A DNA stretch of 64,000 bases from Heterohyrax brucei (taxonomy: Eukaryota; Chordata; Mammalia; Hyracoidea; Procaviidae). The notes beneath the pieces were generated by a model. The model was not told the DNA's origin, did no database searches, and worked only from the letters and a program-made list of their open reading frames with translations. Each line of letters opens with the position of its first letter. Within the stretch, counting starts at the first letter, position 1. Position numbers and translations under genes: made by a program. This document shows positions 33,627 to 43,801 of the stretch, in pieces. The DNA is taken from NCBI GenBank assembly GCA_028571685.1, contig CM053146.1:113435431-113499430 (forward strand), written 5' to 3'.

Positions 33627-35390
33627 AGTTGTTGTTGTTAGGTGCCCTTGAGTTGGTTCTGACTTATAGCAACCCTATGTACAACAGAATGAAGCACTGC
33701 CCAGACCTGCACCATGCCTGTAATCATTATGCTTGAGCCCATTGTTGCAGCCACTGTGTCAATCCATCTCAATGAGGGTCTTCCTCTTTCTCACTGACCC
33801 TCTACCAAGTCTGATGTCCTTTTAGAGGGACTAGTCCCTCTTGACAATGTGCCCAAAGTATGTAAGATGTAGTCTCACCATGCTTGCCTCTAAGAAGCAC
33901 TCTAGTTGTACTTCTTCTGAGATAAATCTGTTAATTCTTTTGGCAGTCCATGGAATATTCAATATTATTCTTCAGCTCCACAATGTAAAGGCATCATTTC
34001 TTCCTCTGTCTTTCTTATTCATTGTCCAGCTGTTCCATACATATGATGTAGTTGAAAATACCATGGCTTGGTTCAGGCACATTTTAGTCTTCAAGGTGAC
34101 ATCTTTGTTTCAACATTTCAAAGAGGTCTTTTGCAGCAGAGCAATATATCTTTTGATTTCTTGACTACTGCTTCCAGGGGTGGTGACTGTGAATCCAAGT
34201 AAAATAAAATCCTTGGCAACTTCAATCCTTCCTCCATTTACCATGATACTGCTTATGGTCCAGTTGTGAGGATTTTTGTTTGCTTGATGTTGACATGTAA
34301 CCCATACCAAAGGCTATGGTCTTTCATCATCTGTAAGTGATTCAAGTCCTCTTCACTTTCAGCAAGGAAGATTGTGTCATCTGCATAACACAGATTGTTA
34401 ATGAGTTTTCCTCCACTCCTGATGACTCTACTGTTCTTCACATAGTCCAGTTTCTCAGATTATTTGCTCAGCATAGAGGTTGAAAAGATCTGATGAAAGG
34501 ATGCAACCCTGATGCACACCTCCACCTTACCTGGCTTTAAACCATGCAGTGTCCTCTTGTTTTGTTCAAACTACTGCCTCTTGATCCAAGTGCAGATTCT
34601 TCATGAGCACAATGAAATGTTCTGGAATTTTCATTCTCTTCACCGGTTTATATAATATGTTATGATTCACACAGTTGGATACCTTTGCATAGTCAATAAA
34701 AAACAAGTAAGGATCTTTCTAGTATTTTCTGCTTTCAACCAGGACCTAGCTAACATCAGCAATGATATCCCTGATTCCATATCCTCTTTTGAATCCAGCC
34801 TGAATTTCTGGCAGTTGCCTGTCAATATACTTCTGCAGCAGCTTTTGAATGATCTTCAGCAAACTTTTACTTGTGTGTGGTATCAATGATAATTGCTTGA
34901 TAATTTCCTCATTTGGTTGGATCACCTTTCTTGGGAATAGGCATAAATATGGATTCTTCCAGTAAGTTGGCCAGGTACCTGGCTTCCAAATTTCTTGGCA
35001 TAGATGAGTGAGTATCTCTAGTGCGGTGTCTATTTGTTGAAACACCTCAGTTGATATTATGTCAGTTCCTGGAGCTTTATATTTCCCCAGTGCCTTCAGT
35101 GTAGCTTGGATTTTTTCCTTTAGTACCATCCATTCCTGGTCATACACTACATATCAAAATGGTTAAACACTGACCAGTTCTTTTTGATGTAATGACTCTG
35201 TGTGTTCCTTTCACCTTCTTTTGATGTTTTCTGCATAATTTTATATCTTCCCCATAGAATCCTTCACCACTGTAACTTGAGGCTTGAATTTTTTCCTTAA
35301 GTTCTTTCAGCTTGAGAAACGCTGAGCATGTTCTTCTCTTTCAGTTTTCTATCTCCAGCTCTTTGCACATGTTGTTATAATACATAGAGT
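33627..35390 (-). mobile_element. RTE (BovB-like) LINE, long 5'-truncated copy
   Basis: The longest RTE copy in the window, antisense. Its 3' end is at 33627 ('gttgttgttgttaggtgccc' region), with the TTG-type microsatellite tail typical of RTE rather than poly-A. It continues uninterrupted through the reverse transcriptase to the 5' truncation near 35390, against AT-rich repeats. The segments at 1-275 and 42510-43390 are copies of parts of it. Confidence 0.9.
34253..35147 (-). pseudogene. RTE reverse transcriptase, broken
   Basis: Would have encoded the reverse transcriptase of an RTE-clade LINE, which primes on nicked chromosomal DNA. Two open parts remain on the minus strand. The upstream part (35147 down to 34746, 133 codons) holds the fingers and early palm, with KAPGTD, IFxPxPRK-like CLFPRK, SLIPHTSK, and QAGFKRGYGIRD around residues 105-130. 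The downstream part (34441 down to 34253) holds the catalytic palm motif LCYADDTIF with both aspartates intact (bases 34376-34387), then AESEEDL. Frameshifts and stops lie between 34441 and 34746 and after 34253. The endonuclease domain is missing through 5' truncation. It cannot make an active protein. Confidence 0.88.
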
Positions 35391-35660
35391 GTATTTGTAT
35401 ATGTGTGTACCATATATATGTACATGTATACATATTGTTCATATGATATTTTAGATATGCCAAGAAAGATGATCCAAAAATTGAGGAAATTATCAAACAA
35501 TATCATCTGTATATATATATATGCATATATGTGTAACATATATTATATATATTAGAGCAGATAAAATGTAGTACATAAAGCACATACATACATGTAATAT
35601 ACAATAGTGTGTATGTACATATATATATATACACATATATACAAAAATTAGAGTCCATTG
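35391..35660. repeat. TA/TG/CATA-rich simple repeat region
   Basis: Imperfect tracts such as 'gtatatgtgtgtaccatata', 'ctgtatatatatatatgc' and 'gtacatatatatatatacac' alternate with short unique bits. Confidence 0.85.
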
Positions 35661-35978
35661 CTTGTTCCCTTATGTTAATTCTTGAAAAAATTTTGGGAGG
35701 CAGGCTGTATGAAAGATCTGATATTCCTCAAAGCTGTAATACATTTTCAGATTTGAAATGCTAATAAGAATCTATAGGGGAAAAAAATCAAAAAGAAATA
35801 GTGAGCTTAAGCAAGGAAAAGAAAAAAAGCAAATTTTGGAGAGATATGAAAAATGTTTCAAAAAATGATTGTGGTTTAATAATACTGGAACTGTCCATTG
35901 TGGGAAAAAAAGAAGTATTTAAGATTTAGCTGGGGAGACTAATGTTATTTCCTATAATAATAATAAATAAAAAAACCC
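35661..35978. other. AT-rich flank upstream of L1
   Basis: No gene. A-rich strings, including 'taataataataaataaaaaa' at 35957-35976, immediately precede the L1 5' end and may be its insertion site. Confidence 0.5.
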
Positions 35979-37085
35979 GAGGAGGCAGGGCCAAGATGGC
36001 AGACTAGACACACATCTCCTGAATGGCCCCTGAGAACTAAGGCCTGGAATAATAATTGAATGGAGCACTCTGGACACTCAGGAAACTCTAGGATATGGCA
36101 TAGGATCATCAGATTGGACTACACACCACTAAGTTGGAAACTACCTCTGTATAACATGAGGAAGCACATGCTGAGCCTTACTGCTGCAGACTCACCACTT
36201 GGGTGGATTACAGGTACTGATGCCTTCTTTGTTTTCCAGGAGGCAGAGGATAGGCATGAGATAGCAAATATGTTGCACTACAGTGCTAAAGTAAACAGCA
36301 TATAGCATAGCAGAGATACAGTCCTTGGAATAGACACAATTTGAGAGCCTGGCTGCTGACTGAAGGCACCGCTGCTCCTCCATGTTCTCTTTTCTGAGCT
36401 GTGCCATAGATTCTGTTGTTTCACAGTGGGAAGGCTACTCAGCTGGGATGACATCTTGGTTGTCTGGGAGGCAGAGTCACTCAACTGGAGGACTCAACAG
36501 GGGCTAATTCTCAGGCTGAGGAACAGTGCCAGTCTGGAAAGCACTTTTCTAGCAGAAAGGCTGTTTAGGATGGTGTTATCTTATGGGTGGGGCCTGGCTG
36601 AGGATGGCAGCAAGGTTATAACCCCTTCCTACTTTGAACTACATCATAGTATCCGGGGATGGCCAAAGAGACAATTATGTAGTCAGCCAGAAGGTGGGGC
36701 CTGACACACCTGACTGCCCAACTGATTCTGGCAGCTGTTGGACAGCTCCCAGCTTTTAAAAATAAGACTGCTTGGAGAAATAACTGCTGAGTGGCCTGCT
36801 GGTACCTCCTCCAGCCTTTGCTGACCCACATCAAAAGTTCGGCTGATGGCCCCCCAGTGACTCCATATGTAGGGTGCTGTCTTTGCCAGCTAGGAAGTGG
36901 AGCTTGCCGCCCCAGAGGCGACCCACTGTGGTCAAACACTAAAGTACAGAGAGGTAGCTGGTAACCAACTTCCTTCTCAGAACTATGCCTCAGCTCCTGT
37001 TGAGGTAACACTAGAGAAACTGAATAGCCTCTAGATGGCCTGAAGGTAACAAACCATTGCTAATCATTTAAAGAAACAGTCCACC
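35979..37085 (+). promoter_or_regulatory. L1 5' UTR (promoter region)
   Basis: About 1.1 kb of moderately GC-rich sequence between the L1 start and the ORF1 remnant. Human L1 uses the equivalent region as an RNA polymerase II promoter. CpGs are few, consistent with decay. Frames on both strands here (36060-36305, 36192-36407, 36426-36704, 36616-37011) are unsupported. Confidence 0.6.
35992..36000 (+). promoter_or_regulatory. YY1-type site at the L1 start
   Basis: 'caagatggc' about 13 bases from the L1 5' end. This is the position and core sequence of the YY1 site that sets transcription start in other mammalian L1s. Confidence 0.6.
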
Positions 37086-37985
37086 ATGGTTCTGGAAAAC
37101 TCCCAAAATAAAGAATTAAAAAACTTCCCAGATGAAGAAGTCTTTCTGAAACCATTGGAGGTCAAGTACAAAATAATTACATATAGAACCTTCCTAGAGA
37201 TTAAACAAAATGCATTAGAGCAAAATGAAAAAATAAGTAAGCTATTTGAACTGATGCAACATCAATGATCTGAAATCCAACAGATCAATAACAAAATTAC
37301 AGAATTAGACACTTCAATCCAAATCCAAAAGAGCAGAATTGAGGAAATCAAAGTTAGAGTTAGTGACCCTTGAGGACAGAGCAACTGACATTACCGTTTA
37401 TGAGGAGAAATCAGAGAAAAGGAATAGAAAAATGAAGAATTAAGAAACATGTGGAACTCTATTAAGAGCAATAATCTACAAATAATTGCAGTTCCTGAAC
37501 AGGCTGGGATAGCTGAAAACACAGAGAGTATTGTTGTTGAGTTGCTGACAGAAACTTCCCTGAAATTATGAAAAACGAAAACATCAAGTTTCAAGATGCG
37601 TATAGAACACCACAAAAAATAGACCCCCCCAAAACACACCAAGACATATTATAATTAGGATTGATAAAATGAAACATACACAGATTATCTTAAAGGCAGC
37701 AAGGCTCAAGACAAAGCTAACATTCAAAGGGAAGCCCTATAGGCTTTTGTCTGACTTCTTGGCAGAAATGATGTTGGCAAGGAGGCAGCGGGATGACACA
37801 TTCACAGCCTTGAAGGAGAAAAACTTCTAACCAAGGATTATGTATCCTGAAAAATTGTCTCTAAAATATAAAGATGAAATTAAGACTTTTATAGATAAAC
37901 AGAAGCTTAGGGACTTTGTAAAAACCAAACCAAAACTACAAGAGATACTGAAAGAAGTTGTTTGCTTAGAAAAACAAAACCATTA
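37086..37985 (+). pseudogene. L1 ORF1 (RNA-binding chaperone), copy A, broken
   Basis: Remnant of the L1 ORF1 protein, a trimeric RNA-binding chaperone. The first open part (37086-37268) is lysine- and glutamate-rich with heptad-like leucines (NEKISKLFELMQ), as in the coiled coil. Later blocks on shifted frames give the RRM region near 37600-37690 and the C-terminal domain near 37740-37985, with KEKNF and DKQKLRDF-type motifs matching copy B. Several stops and frameshifts interrupt it. The order of coiled coil, RRM and C-terminal domain is intact. Confidence 0.8.
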
Positions 37986-38424
37986 AGTGTATAACTAAGA
38001 AGGCAGTGCAGGACACAGCATCCAGAGTCCTGCTCAGTTAGGGAAGCCACAAACATCAATCAAAGCTACAATATTAAAAAAGGGAACCAGTAACATATTA
38101 CAGAAACTATGACGCCATCACACTAAAAAGAGGGGTCTACTACGGTAGTTACGGTCCTTACAGACAGAGAGGAAACTAAAAAGGCATGAATAAGAAAAAG
38201 TTAAAAAGACATGCTGAAGAAATTGGATTTGAACTTAGAATATTAAGGGAGATGATAGGAGTAGCCACAGAGCATGATAACAATGCACATATCTAAACAA
38301 GAAACATCATATAGGAGTCTTAACAAACACTGGAAAAGATAAAAAGTCAACCCATGAAGAATGACCTTGAACAGAATATTAAAAGCAACATAGTAAACAC
38401 TAACACAAAAATTAATACATCAAA
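37986..38424 (+). other. L1 inter-ORF spacer, copy A
   Basis: About 440 bp between ORF1 and ORF2. The same spacer is found in copy B (39656-40122), for example 'gcaggacacagcatccagag' against 'gcaggacacgacatccatag'. It is much longer than the roughly 60 bp of human L1. Confidence 0.7.
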
Positions 38425-38888
38425 ATGATAGCACTAAACACATAACTTATTGATAATTTCACTGAATGTAAACAGACTGAACACTCCAATAAAGAGAAAG
38501 TGAGTGACATCCTGGATCAAAAGACATGACCTGTCTATATGTTGCTTATAAGAAACACACCTTAGATTCAAAGATATGAACAGACTGAAAATTAAACGAT
38601 GGAATAACATACACCAAATTAACAACATACAAAGAAGAGCAGGTGTGGCAATATTTATCTCAGATAAAATAGATTTTAATGTAAAATCTAGCATTGTGGA
38701 CAAGGATGGTCACTTTTTATTGCTGAAATGTTCAATACACGAGCAGGACTTAACAATACTAAATATTTATGCATCCAATATCAGAGCATCTAAGTACATC
38801 ATTGAACAAACACTGAAAAAATGAGATAGAACACTATACAGTAATAGTTGGAGACTTCAACAGTGCACCTTCATTAATGACAGATCAT
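38425..38888 (+). pseudogene. L1 ORF2 endonuclease start, copy A, truncated
   Basis: The N-terminal part of the L1 endonuclease. It includes the 'ctgtctatatgttgct' segment near 38532 and an open part at 38576-38824 (RRAGVAIFISDKIDFN, LLKCSIHEQDLTILNIYA) that fits the apurinic-like endonuclease fold. It stops at 38888 where copy B begins, so the catalytic SDH end and the whole reverse transcriptase are absent from this copy. Confidence 0.8.
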
Positions 38889-39655
38889 GTACAGAGCCTG
38901 TCTAGAGACACAGAACAAAATGAAAAATTAAGCAAGCTATATGAACTGCTAGACTATCAGCCTCCTGAAATTCAGCAGATCAATAATAAAATTACAGAGT
39001 TAGACAATTTAACGTAAACGCAAAAGAGCAAGACATAGGACATAGGATGCAGAATTACAGAGACTGAAAATAAAGCAACTGACACCAGCATTCATGAGGA
39101 GAAATTAGATAAAAGAAACAAGAAAAATGAAGAAGAATTAAGAAGTGTGCGGGACTCTATTAAGAAGAATGATCTATGAGTAACTGGCGTTCCTGAACAG
39201 GGAGAGATAACAGAAAATACAGAGAGAATTGTTGAACGGTGGCTGACAGAAAACTTCTCTGACATCATGAAAGAAGAGAACATAGCTATTCAAGATGCTT
39301 ATCAAACTCCACAAAAGATAGAGCCCAAAAGAAAGACACCAAGACACATTATAGTCAAGGTTAATAAAATGAAACAGAAGGAGAGGCCCTTTAAATGCAG
39401 CTAGGCTTAGGTCAAAAATCATTTACAAAAGGAAGCCTGGTAGGCTGTCCTCTGATGTCTCAATAGAAATCATGGTGGCAAGAAGGCAGTGGGATGACAC
39501 ATATGAAATCCTGAAGGAAAAAAATTTCCAACCAAGAATTACATATCCTGGAAAATCGTCACTCAAATATGACAGTAAAATTAAAACATTATCAGATAAA
39601 CAGAAGCTTAGAGACTTTGCACACAAAACAAAACAAAATTACAAGAAATACTGAA
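38889..39655 (+). pseudogene. L1 ORF1, copy B, 5'-truncated and broken
   Basis: Starts in the coiled coil ('aaaaattaagcaagctatat' equals the copy A segment at 37231). It continues through the RRM region and into an open C-terminal part at 39472-39654 (ARRQWDDTYEILKEKNFQPR, then YPGKSSLKYD and DKQKLRDFAHKT). These are diagnostic for the ORF1 C-terminal domain. Multiple stops lie before 39472. Confidence 0.82.
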
Positions 39656-40122
39656 AGATGCTCTTTGATTAGAAAATCAGTAGCACAATATGTATACTCA
39701 ACAATGCAATGCAGGACACGACATCCATAGTCCTACTCAGTTAGGGAAGTCACGAAGTTCAATCAAAGCTAAAATATTAAAGGTAGGGAAACAGAGATCT
39801 TCACATGTAAACCATGACATCATCATACTATAGAGAGAGATATATTATGGTAGTTAGCGCTTCCAGATGGAGAGGAAGCTAAGGAGATAAACAAAAGCTA
39901 AAGATTGGTTTAAACCTAGAACACTAAGGGGAAACAAAGGAGTAGCCACAAAGCAAACTAACAATGTTACAATATCCAAACAAGAAACATAATACAGGAG
40001 TCTCAGCAGACACAAAGCAACACTGAAAAGGATAAAAAGAAAACCTATAAAGAAAAACAATCCAGACCAGAATATTAAGTGGAATAAAGAACATGCCAAC
40101 AACATAAAAATACAGGTGCCAG

Positions 40123-41994
40123 AATGACAGCATGAAATACACATCTATCAATAATTACACTGAATGTAAATTGATTGAATGCTCCAATAAAGACACAGAG
40201 AGTAACAGTGTGGATAAAAAAACAAAACAAGACACAATCTGTCTATATGCTGCTTAAGAAACACACACACACACTTTAGACTCAAAGATATGAACAAACT
40301 GAAAATCAAATGATGGAAAAATGTGTACCAAGCTAACAACATGCAAAGAAGAGCAGAAGTGGCAATACTAATCTCAGATAAAATAGATTTTAATGTAAAA
40401 TCCACCACTGTGGACAAGGATAGTGACTATTTATTGGTTAAAGTTTCAAATACATAAGGAGGATAGAACAATTTTAAATATTTATGCAACCAATACCAGA
40501 GCACCTAAATACATCAAACGAACACTGATAACATTGAGAAATGAGATAGATCACTCCACAAAATAGTACAAGTCTTCAACACTCCACTTTCAGTAATGGA
40601 CAGATCACCCAGGGAAAAAACTCAGTAAAGATACAGATCTTATTGTGACAATTAACCAACTAAACCTCACTGACATACAGAACTTTTTATCCACCAACAG
40701 ACAAGTACACCTTCTTTTCCAATGCACATGGACCATTCTCCAGGATAGAGCATGTATTATGCTGTAAAGCAAGTCTCAACAAAACCCAAACCATTGAATT
40801 ACTGAGAAGCGTCTTCTCAGACCATAAAGCCATCAAAGTTGAAATCAATAGCAGAAAAAAGATAGGTAGAAATTTGGACTCATGGAAACTGAACAACACC
40901 TTGCTCAAAAATCCATGAGTTACAGAAGAAATCAAAGACACAATGAAGCAATTCATGGAATCAAATGTGAATGAAAACACTTCTACTAGAACCTATGGGA
41001 TATAGCCAAAGCAGTGCTCAGCAGTCAGTTTGTCTCTGTAAATGCACACATCTGGTATGAAGAAAGAGCCAAAACCAAAGAATTAACCCTAAAACTTTAA
41101 CAAGTAGAAACAAAATAACAAAAGAACCCTTCGGACACTAGAGGAAAACATAATAAAGATTACAGTGAACTAAATGAATTACAGAATAGAAAAACATTTG
41201 AAAGAACTAACAAAACCAAAGGAAAAGATCAAGAAAATTGATAAACCTTTGGCCAAGCTTACAAAAGAAAAACAGGAGAGAAAACAAGTAACCTGAATAA
41301 GAAATGAGAAGAGAGATGTCACAACAGATCCAACAGAAATTAAAAATATTATAACAGAATACTATGAAACATTGTATCCCAACACGTTTGAAAACCTAGA
41401 GGAAATAGACAGATTTCTAGATTCATATCCCATACCAAAATTATCATAAGAAGTAGAACAACATAATAAACCCATCAGAAAAGAAGAGATTGAAAAAGTC
41501 ATCAGAAAACCTACCAATCAAAACAAATCCTGGCCCAGACAGCTTCATCAGAGAATTCTACCAAACTTTTAGAAATGAGAGTATTCCAATACTACTGAAG
41601 CTGTTTCACAACATAGAAAAGGATGGAATCTTCCCAAATTCATTCTATGAAGCAGAATAACCCTGATATCAAAGCAAGGGAAAGATCCCACAAGAAAAGA
41701 AAATTACAGGCCAATATCACTTATGAACCTGATGCAAAAATCTTCAACAAAGTCTTAGCCAAAAGAATTCAACAACATATGAAAAAAATAATTCATCATG
41801 ATCAAGTTAGATTCATACAGGGATGCAGGGCTGGTTCAGCATCAGAACAACAATTAATGTGTCAATCACATAAATAACACAAAGGATAAGAATCACCTGA
41901 TTTTGTCAATTGTTGCAGAAAAGGCATTTGAGAAAGTCCAACACTCATTCATGTTAAAAACTCTCAGCGAAATAGGAATAGAAGGGAAACTCCT
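40123..41994 (+). pseudogene. L1 ORF2 (endonuclease-reverse transcriptase), copy B, broken
   Basis: ORF2 encodes the nicking endonuclease and reverse transcriptase of L1. The endonuclease part carries the FSDHKA motif at 40814-40831, one of its catalytic signatures. The reverse transcriptase begins near 41500 and has an open part at 41623-41877 ([20 protein letters not shown], then [10 protein letters not shown]), followed at 41903 by [20 protein letters not shown]. The catalytic aspartate normally found in the IDAEKAFD motif is valine here (41912-41914). Many stops and shifts interrupt the frame. From about 41995 the YADD region and the C-terminus are deleted and 3' UTR follows. Confidence 0.85.
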
Positions 41995-42290
41995 CAGTGC
42001 TGAGGTCAACTCTTCAGACAAGAATGGACTGGACTTAGGTGCACAGTGTGAACACATGGTATGTATACTTGATGGTTTTATACACTTATAGGAGGCTGTC
42101 CAACTGGTTTCTTTCTAGATGGGAGAGGAGGAGAACAAGTAGTCATTAAGAAGATACTAGAAATAAAGACTGAAAGGTGGAGTGTGCTGTCACAGGGTGA
42201 GGAGAGCAGATGGAATTGCAGATAGGCAGGTATGAAAATTGTTTTGGATTGTGTACTTAATCATAATTCAAAAAAATAGACAGGGGCAAA
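41995..42290 (+). other. L1 3' UTR end, copy B
   Basis: Joined directly to mid-ORF2 by a deletion. Its last 120 bp match the 3' end at 33410-33520 ('gcagataggcaggtatg' against 'gcacataggcaggcatg'). It ends in 'aattcaaaaaaatagac' without a long poly-A. Confidence 0.65.
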
Positions 42291-42509
42291 GGCCCCTACT
42301 CTAGTAATTCTAATTAATTGATCTGGAGGAAGTATTTAGTAGTCTTTTAAGATTTCCTTGCATTGAAAGCCATTTACCTAAGTCCTAAAAGTAGTGGTCT
42401 GTGTCTGTGCCATCTACAGTCCTCCATGCTTTGCCTGTGCCAGATTCCACAATAAAACATACGTCTTGTGCCTGGTTCTGTGCTAAGCACTGCATGTTCA
42501 CTCTCTTAG
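42291..42509. other. Intergenic flank; weak MIR trace
   Basis: 'gcctggttctgtgctaagca' near 42471 resembles antisense MIR. No gene. Confidence 0.45.
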
Positions 42510-42880
42510 TCAATGTTTACCTGTGCCATCCAGTCAGTTCTGACTCATAATGACCCTATGTGCAACAGAATAAAACACTTCCCAGTCCTCTGTCATCCTC
42601 ACAATCCTGACTGTATTTGAGTCTGTTGCTTCAACCACTGTGTCACTCTATCTTGCTGAAGGTCATCTCTTTTTGCAGATCTTTTACTTAGCAAACACGA
42701 TGTTCTTCTCCAGGACCAGACCCCTCCTGCTAACATGTCCAAACTATGTGAGGTGAGAAGTTTAGCTGTCTTTGCGTCTAAGGAGCGTTCTGGCTGTACT
42801 TCATTCAAGACAGACTTATTCATTCTTCTGGAAGTCCTTGGTATATTTTGTATTCTTCACAAACATTATGACTCAAAAGC
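42510..42880 (-). mobile_element. RTE LINE 3' part of a 5'-inverted copy
   Basis: Antisense RTE 3' end, aligned with 33640-33990 in order ('tctgactcataatgaccct', 'acatgtccaaactatgtgag', 'gttctggctgtacttc'). At 42880 it switches strand into sense RTE sequence. Confidence 0.85.
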
Positions 42881-43390
42881 ATCGATACATTCCATTGTGT
42901 AGATCATCACAAATTATGGATAGTATTGCGAAGAATGGGAATTCTAGTATACTTAATGGTGCTCATGAGGAACCTGTACCCGAATCAGGAGGCAATCATT
43001 CAAACAAAACAAGGAGAAACAGTGTGGTTTAAAATCAGGAAAGATATGTATCAGGCTTGTATCTATTCACCAGAATTACTCAGTTTGTATCCTGAGCAAA
43101 TAATCCAAGAAGCTGAACCATATCATAAGTCTTATTCTGTATGCCCCTCTTTGGAGCTAAACTGGAGGCATTGATTGCGTTGCTTCCATGATGGTATAAT
43201 AAAAAAATTTTTTTCTCCAAGTTGTTAGGTGTTGGATTGGTGTCTGTCTTTTCTCGGTTACTGCCTGGATTTGAGGCATCAGAATTGGAGGAAACCATTA
43301 ACTAGGTGAGATACGCAGGTGACACAGTTCTGATTGCTGGAAGTAAAGAGAACTTGAAGCACTTACTGATGAAAACCAAAGACCTGTGGG
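42881..43390 (+). pseudogene. RTE reverse transcriptase segment, inverted and interrupted
   Basis: Sense-strand RTE sequence from the palm region of the reverse transcriptase. It runs from 'cacaaattatggatagtatt' through 'caaataatccaagaagctg' (43116). After a foreign 160-bp insertion it resumes at 43277 with 'catcagaattggagg' and reaches 'tgaagcacttactgatgaaa'. The segment resembles the reverse complement of 34340-34660. With 42510-42880 it forms the head-inverted arrangement produced by twin priming. The YADD equivalent near 43310 reads 'agatacgcaggtgacaca', i.e. RYAGDT, with an aspartate lost. Confidence 0.8.
43117..43276 (+). repeat. 160-bp inverted repeat, arm 1 (inserted in RTE)
   Basis: Near-identical to the reverse complement of 43644-43801: six substitutions and one T-run length difference over about 158 bp. 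It interrupts the RTE copy between 'aagctga' and 'ggcatcag' and replaces about 20 bp of RTE. Ends share short similarity with the displaced RTE bases, as in a template switch. Confidence 0.9.
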
Positions 43391-43394
43391 ATAG

Positions 43395-43510
43395 TTACTA
43401 TTATTGTCCTCATTTTACAGATAAGGAAATTGAAGTAGGAAGAAGTTGAATGTGTTGCCCAAGGTCATCTATCTAGAAGTTGACAAGACTGGGACACCAA
43501 CATGTCTATT
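43395..43510 (-). repeat. MIR SINE, antisense
   Basis: 'attattgtcctcattttaca', 'gataaggaaattgaagtagg', 'gttgcccaaggtcatctat' and 'agactgggacaccaac' are textbook antisense MIR core motifs. Confidence 0.85.
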
Positions 43511-43643
43511 AGACTTTTAAGCTAAGACATATAAACAAAATACTTGCTACCTCCTTGTCATGTCTCTGTAGCTACGATAGTTCAGTGCCTCTAAGTTAAA
43601 ACTTGTGCTGCTTCTTGTGTCTTCATTTCAGTGGTTGTGAAGC

Positions 43644-43801
43644 CCTCAAGTCCAGGCAGTAACCAAGAAAAGACAGACACCAATCCAACACCTAGAAACT
43701 TAGAGAAAAATTTTTTTATTATACCATCATGGAAGCAACGCAATCAATGCCTCCAGTTTAGCTCCAAAGAGGGGCATACAGAATAAGACTTATCATATGG
43801 T
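43644..43801 (-). repeat. 160-bp inverted repeat, arm 2 (probable source)
   Basis: The reverse-complement partner of 43117-43276, with a 367-bp spacer between them. It lies in otherwise unique sequence and no mobile-element boundary is visible, so it is the more likely original. Together the arms could fold into a stem of about 158 bp. Confidence 0.9.

Larger units (their letters stand above)
35979..38888 (+). mobile_element. L1 copy A: 5' UTR, ORF1 and start of ORF2
   Basis: A sense L1 that keeps its 5' end ('ggaggcagggccaagatggc'). It has a 1.1-kb 5' UTR, ORF1 remnants (37086-37985), a 440-bp spacer, and ORF2 from 38425 to about 38888, within the endonuclease. There it switches abruptly into ORF1 sequence of copy B. 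All reading frames are interrupted. Confidence 0.85.
38889..42290 (+). mobile_element. L1 copy B: ORF1 part, ORF2 part and 3' UTR
   Basis: A second fragment of the same L1 family in the same orientation. It starts inside the ORF1 coiled coil at about 38889 and repeats the region 37180-38888 of copy A. It then runs on through ORF2 to about 41990, and an internal deletion joins it to the 3' UTR. It ends in an A-rich tail near 42270-42290. Confidence 0.82.

Noticed and set aside
36616-37011. 131-codon minus-strand frame
   Set aside because: Antisense to the L1 5' UTR, where GC-rich sequence leaves frames open by chance.
39854-40417. Several hydrophobic minus-strand frames resembling membrane proteins
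   Set aside because: They are antisense to A-rich L1 coding sequence, which reads as phenylalanine, leucine and isoleucine on the other strand.
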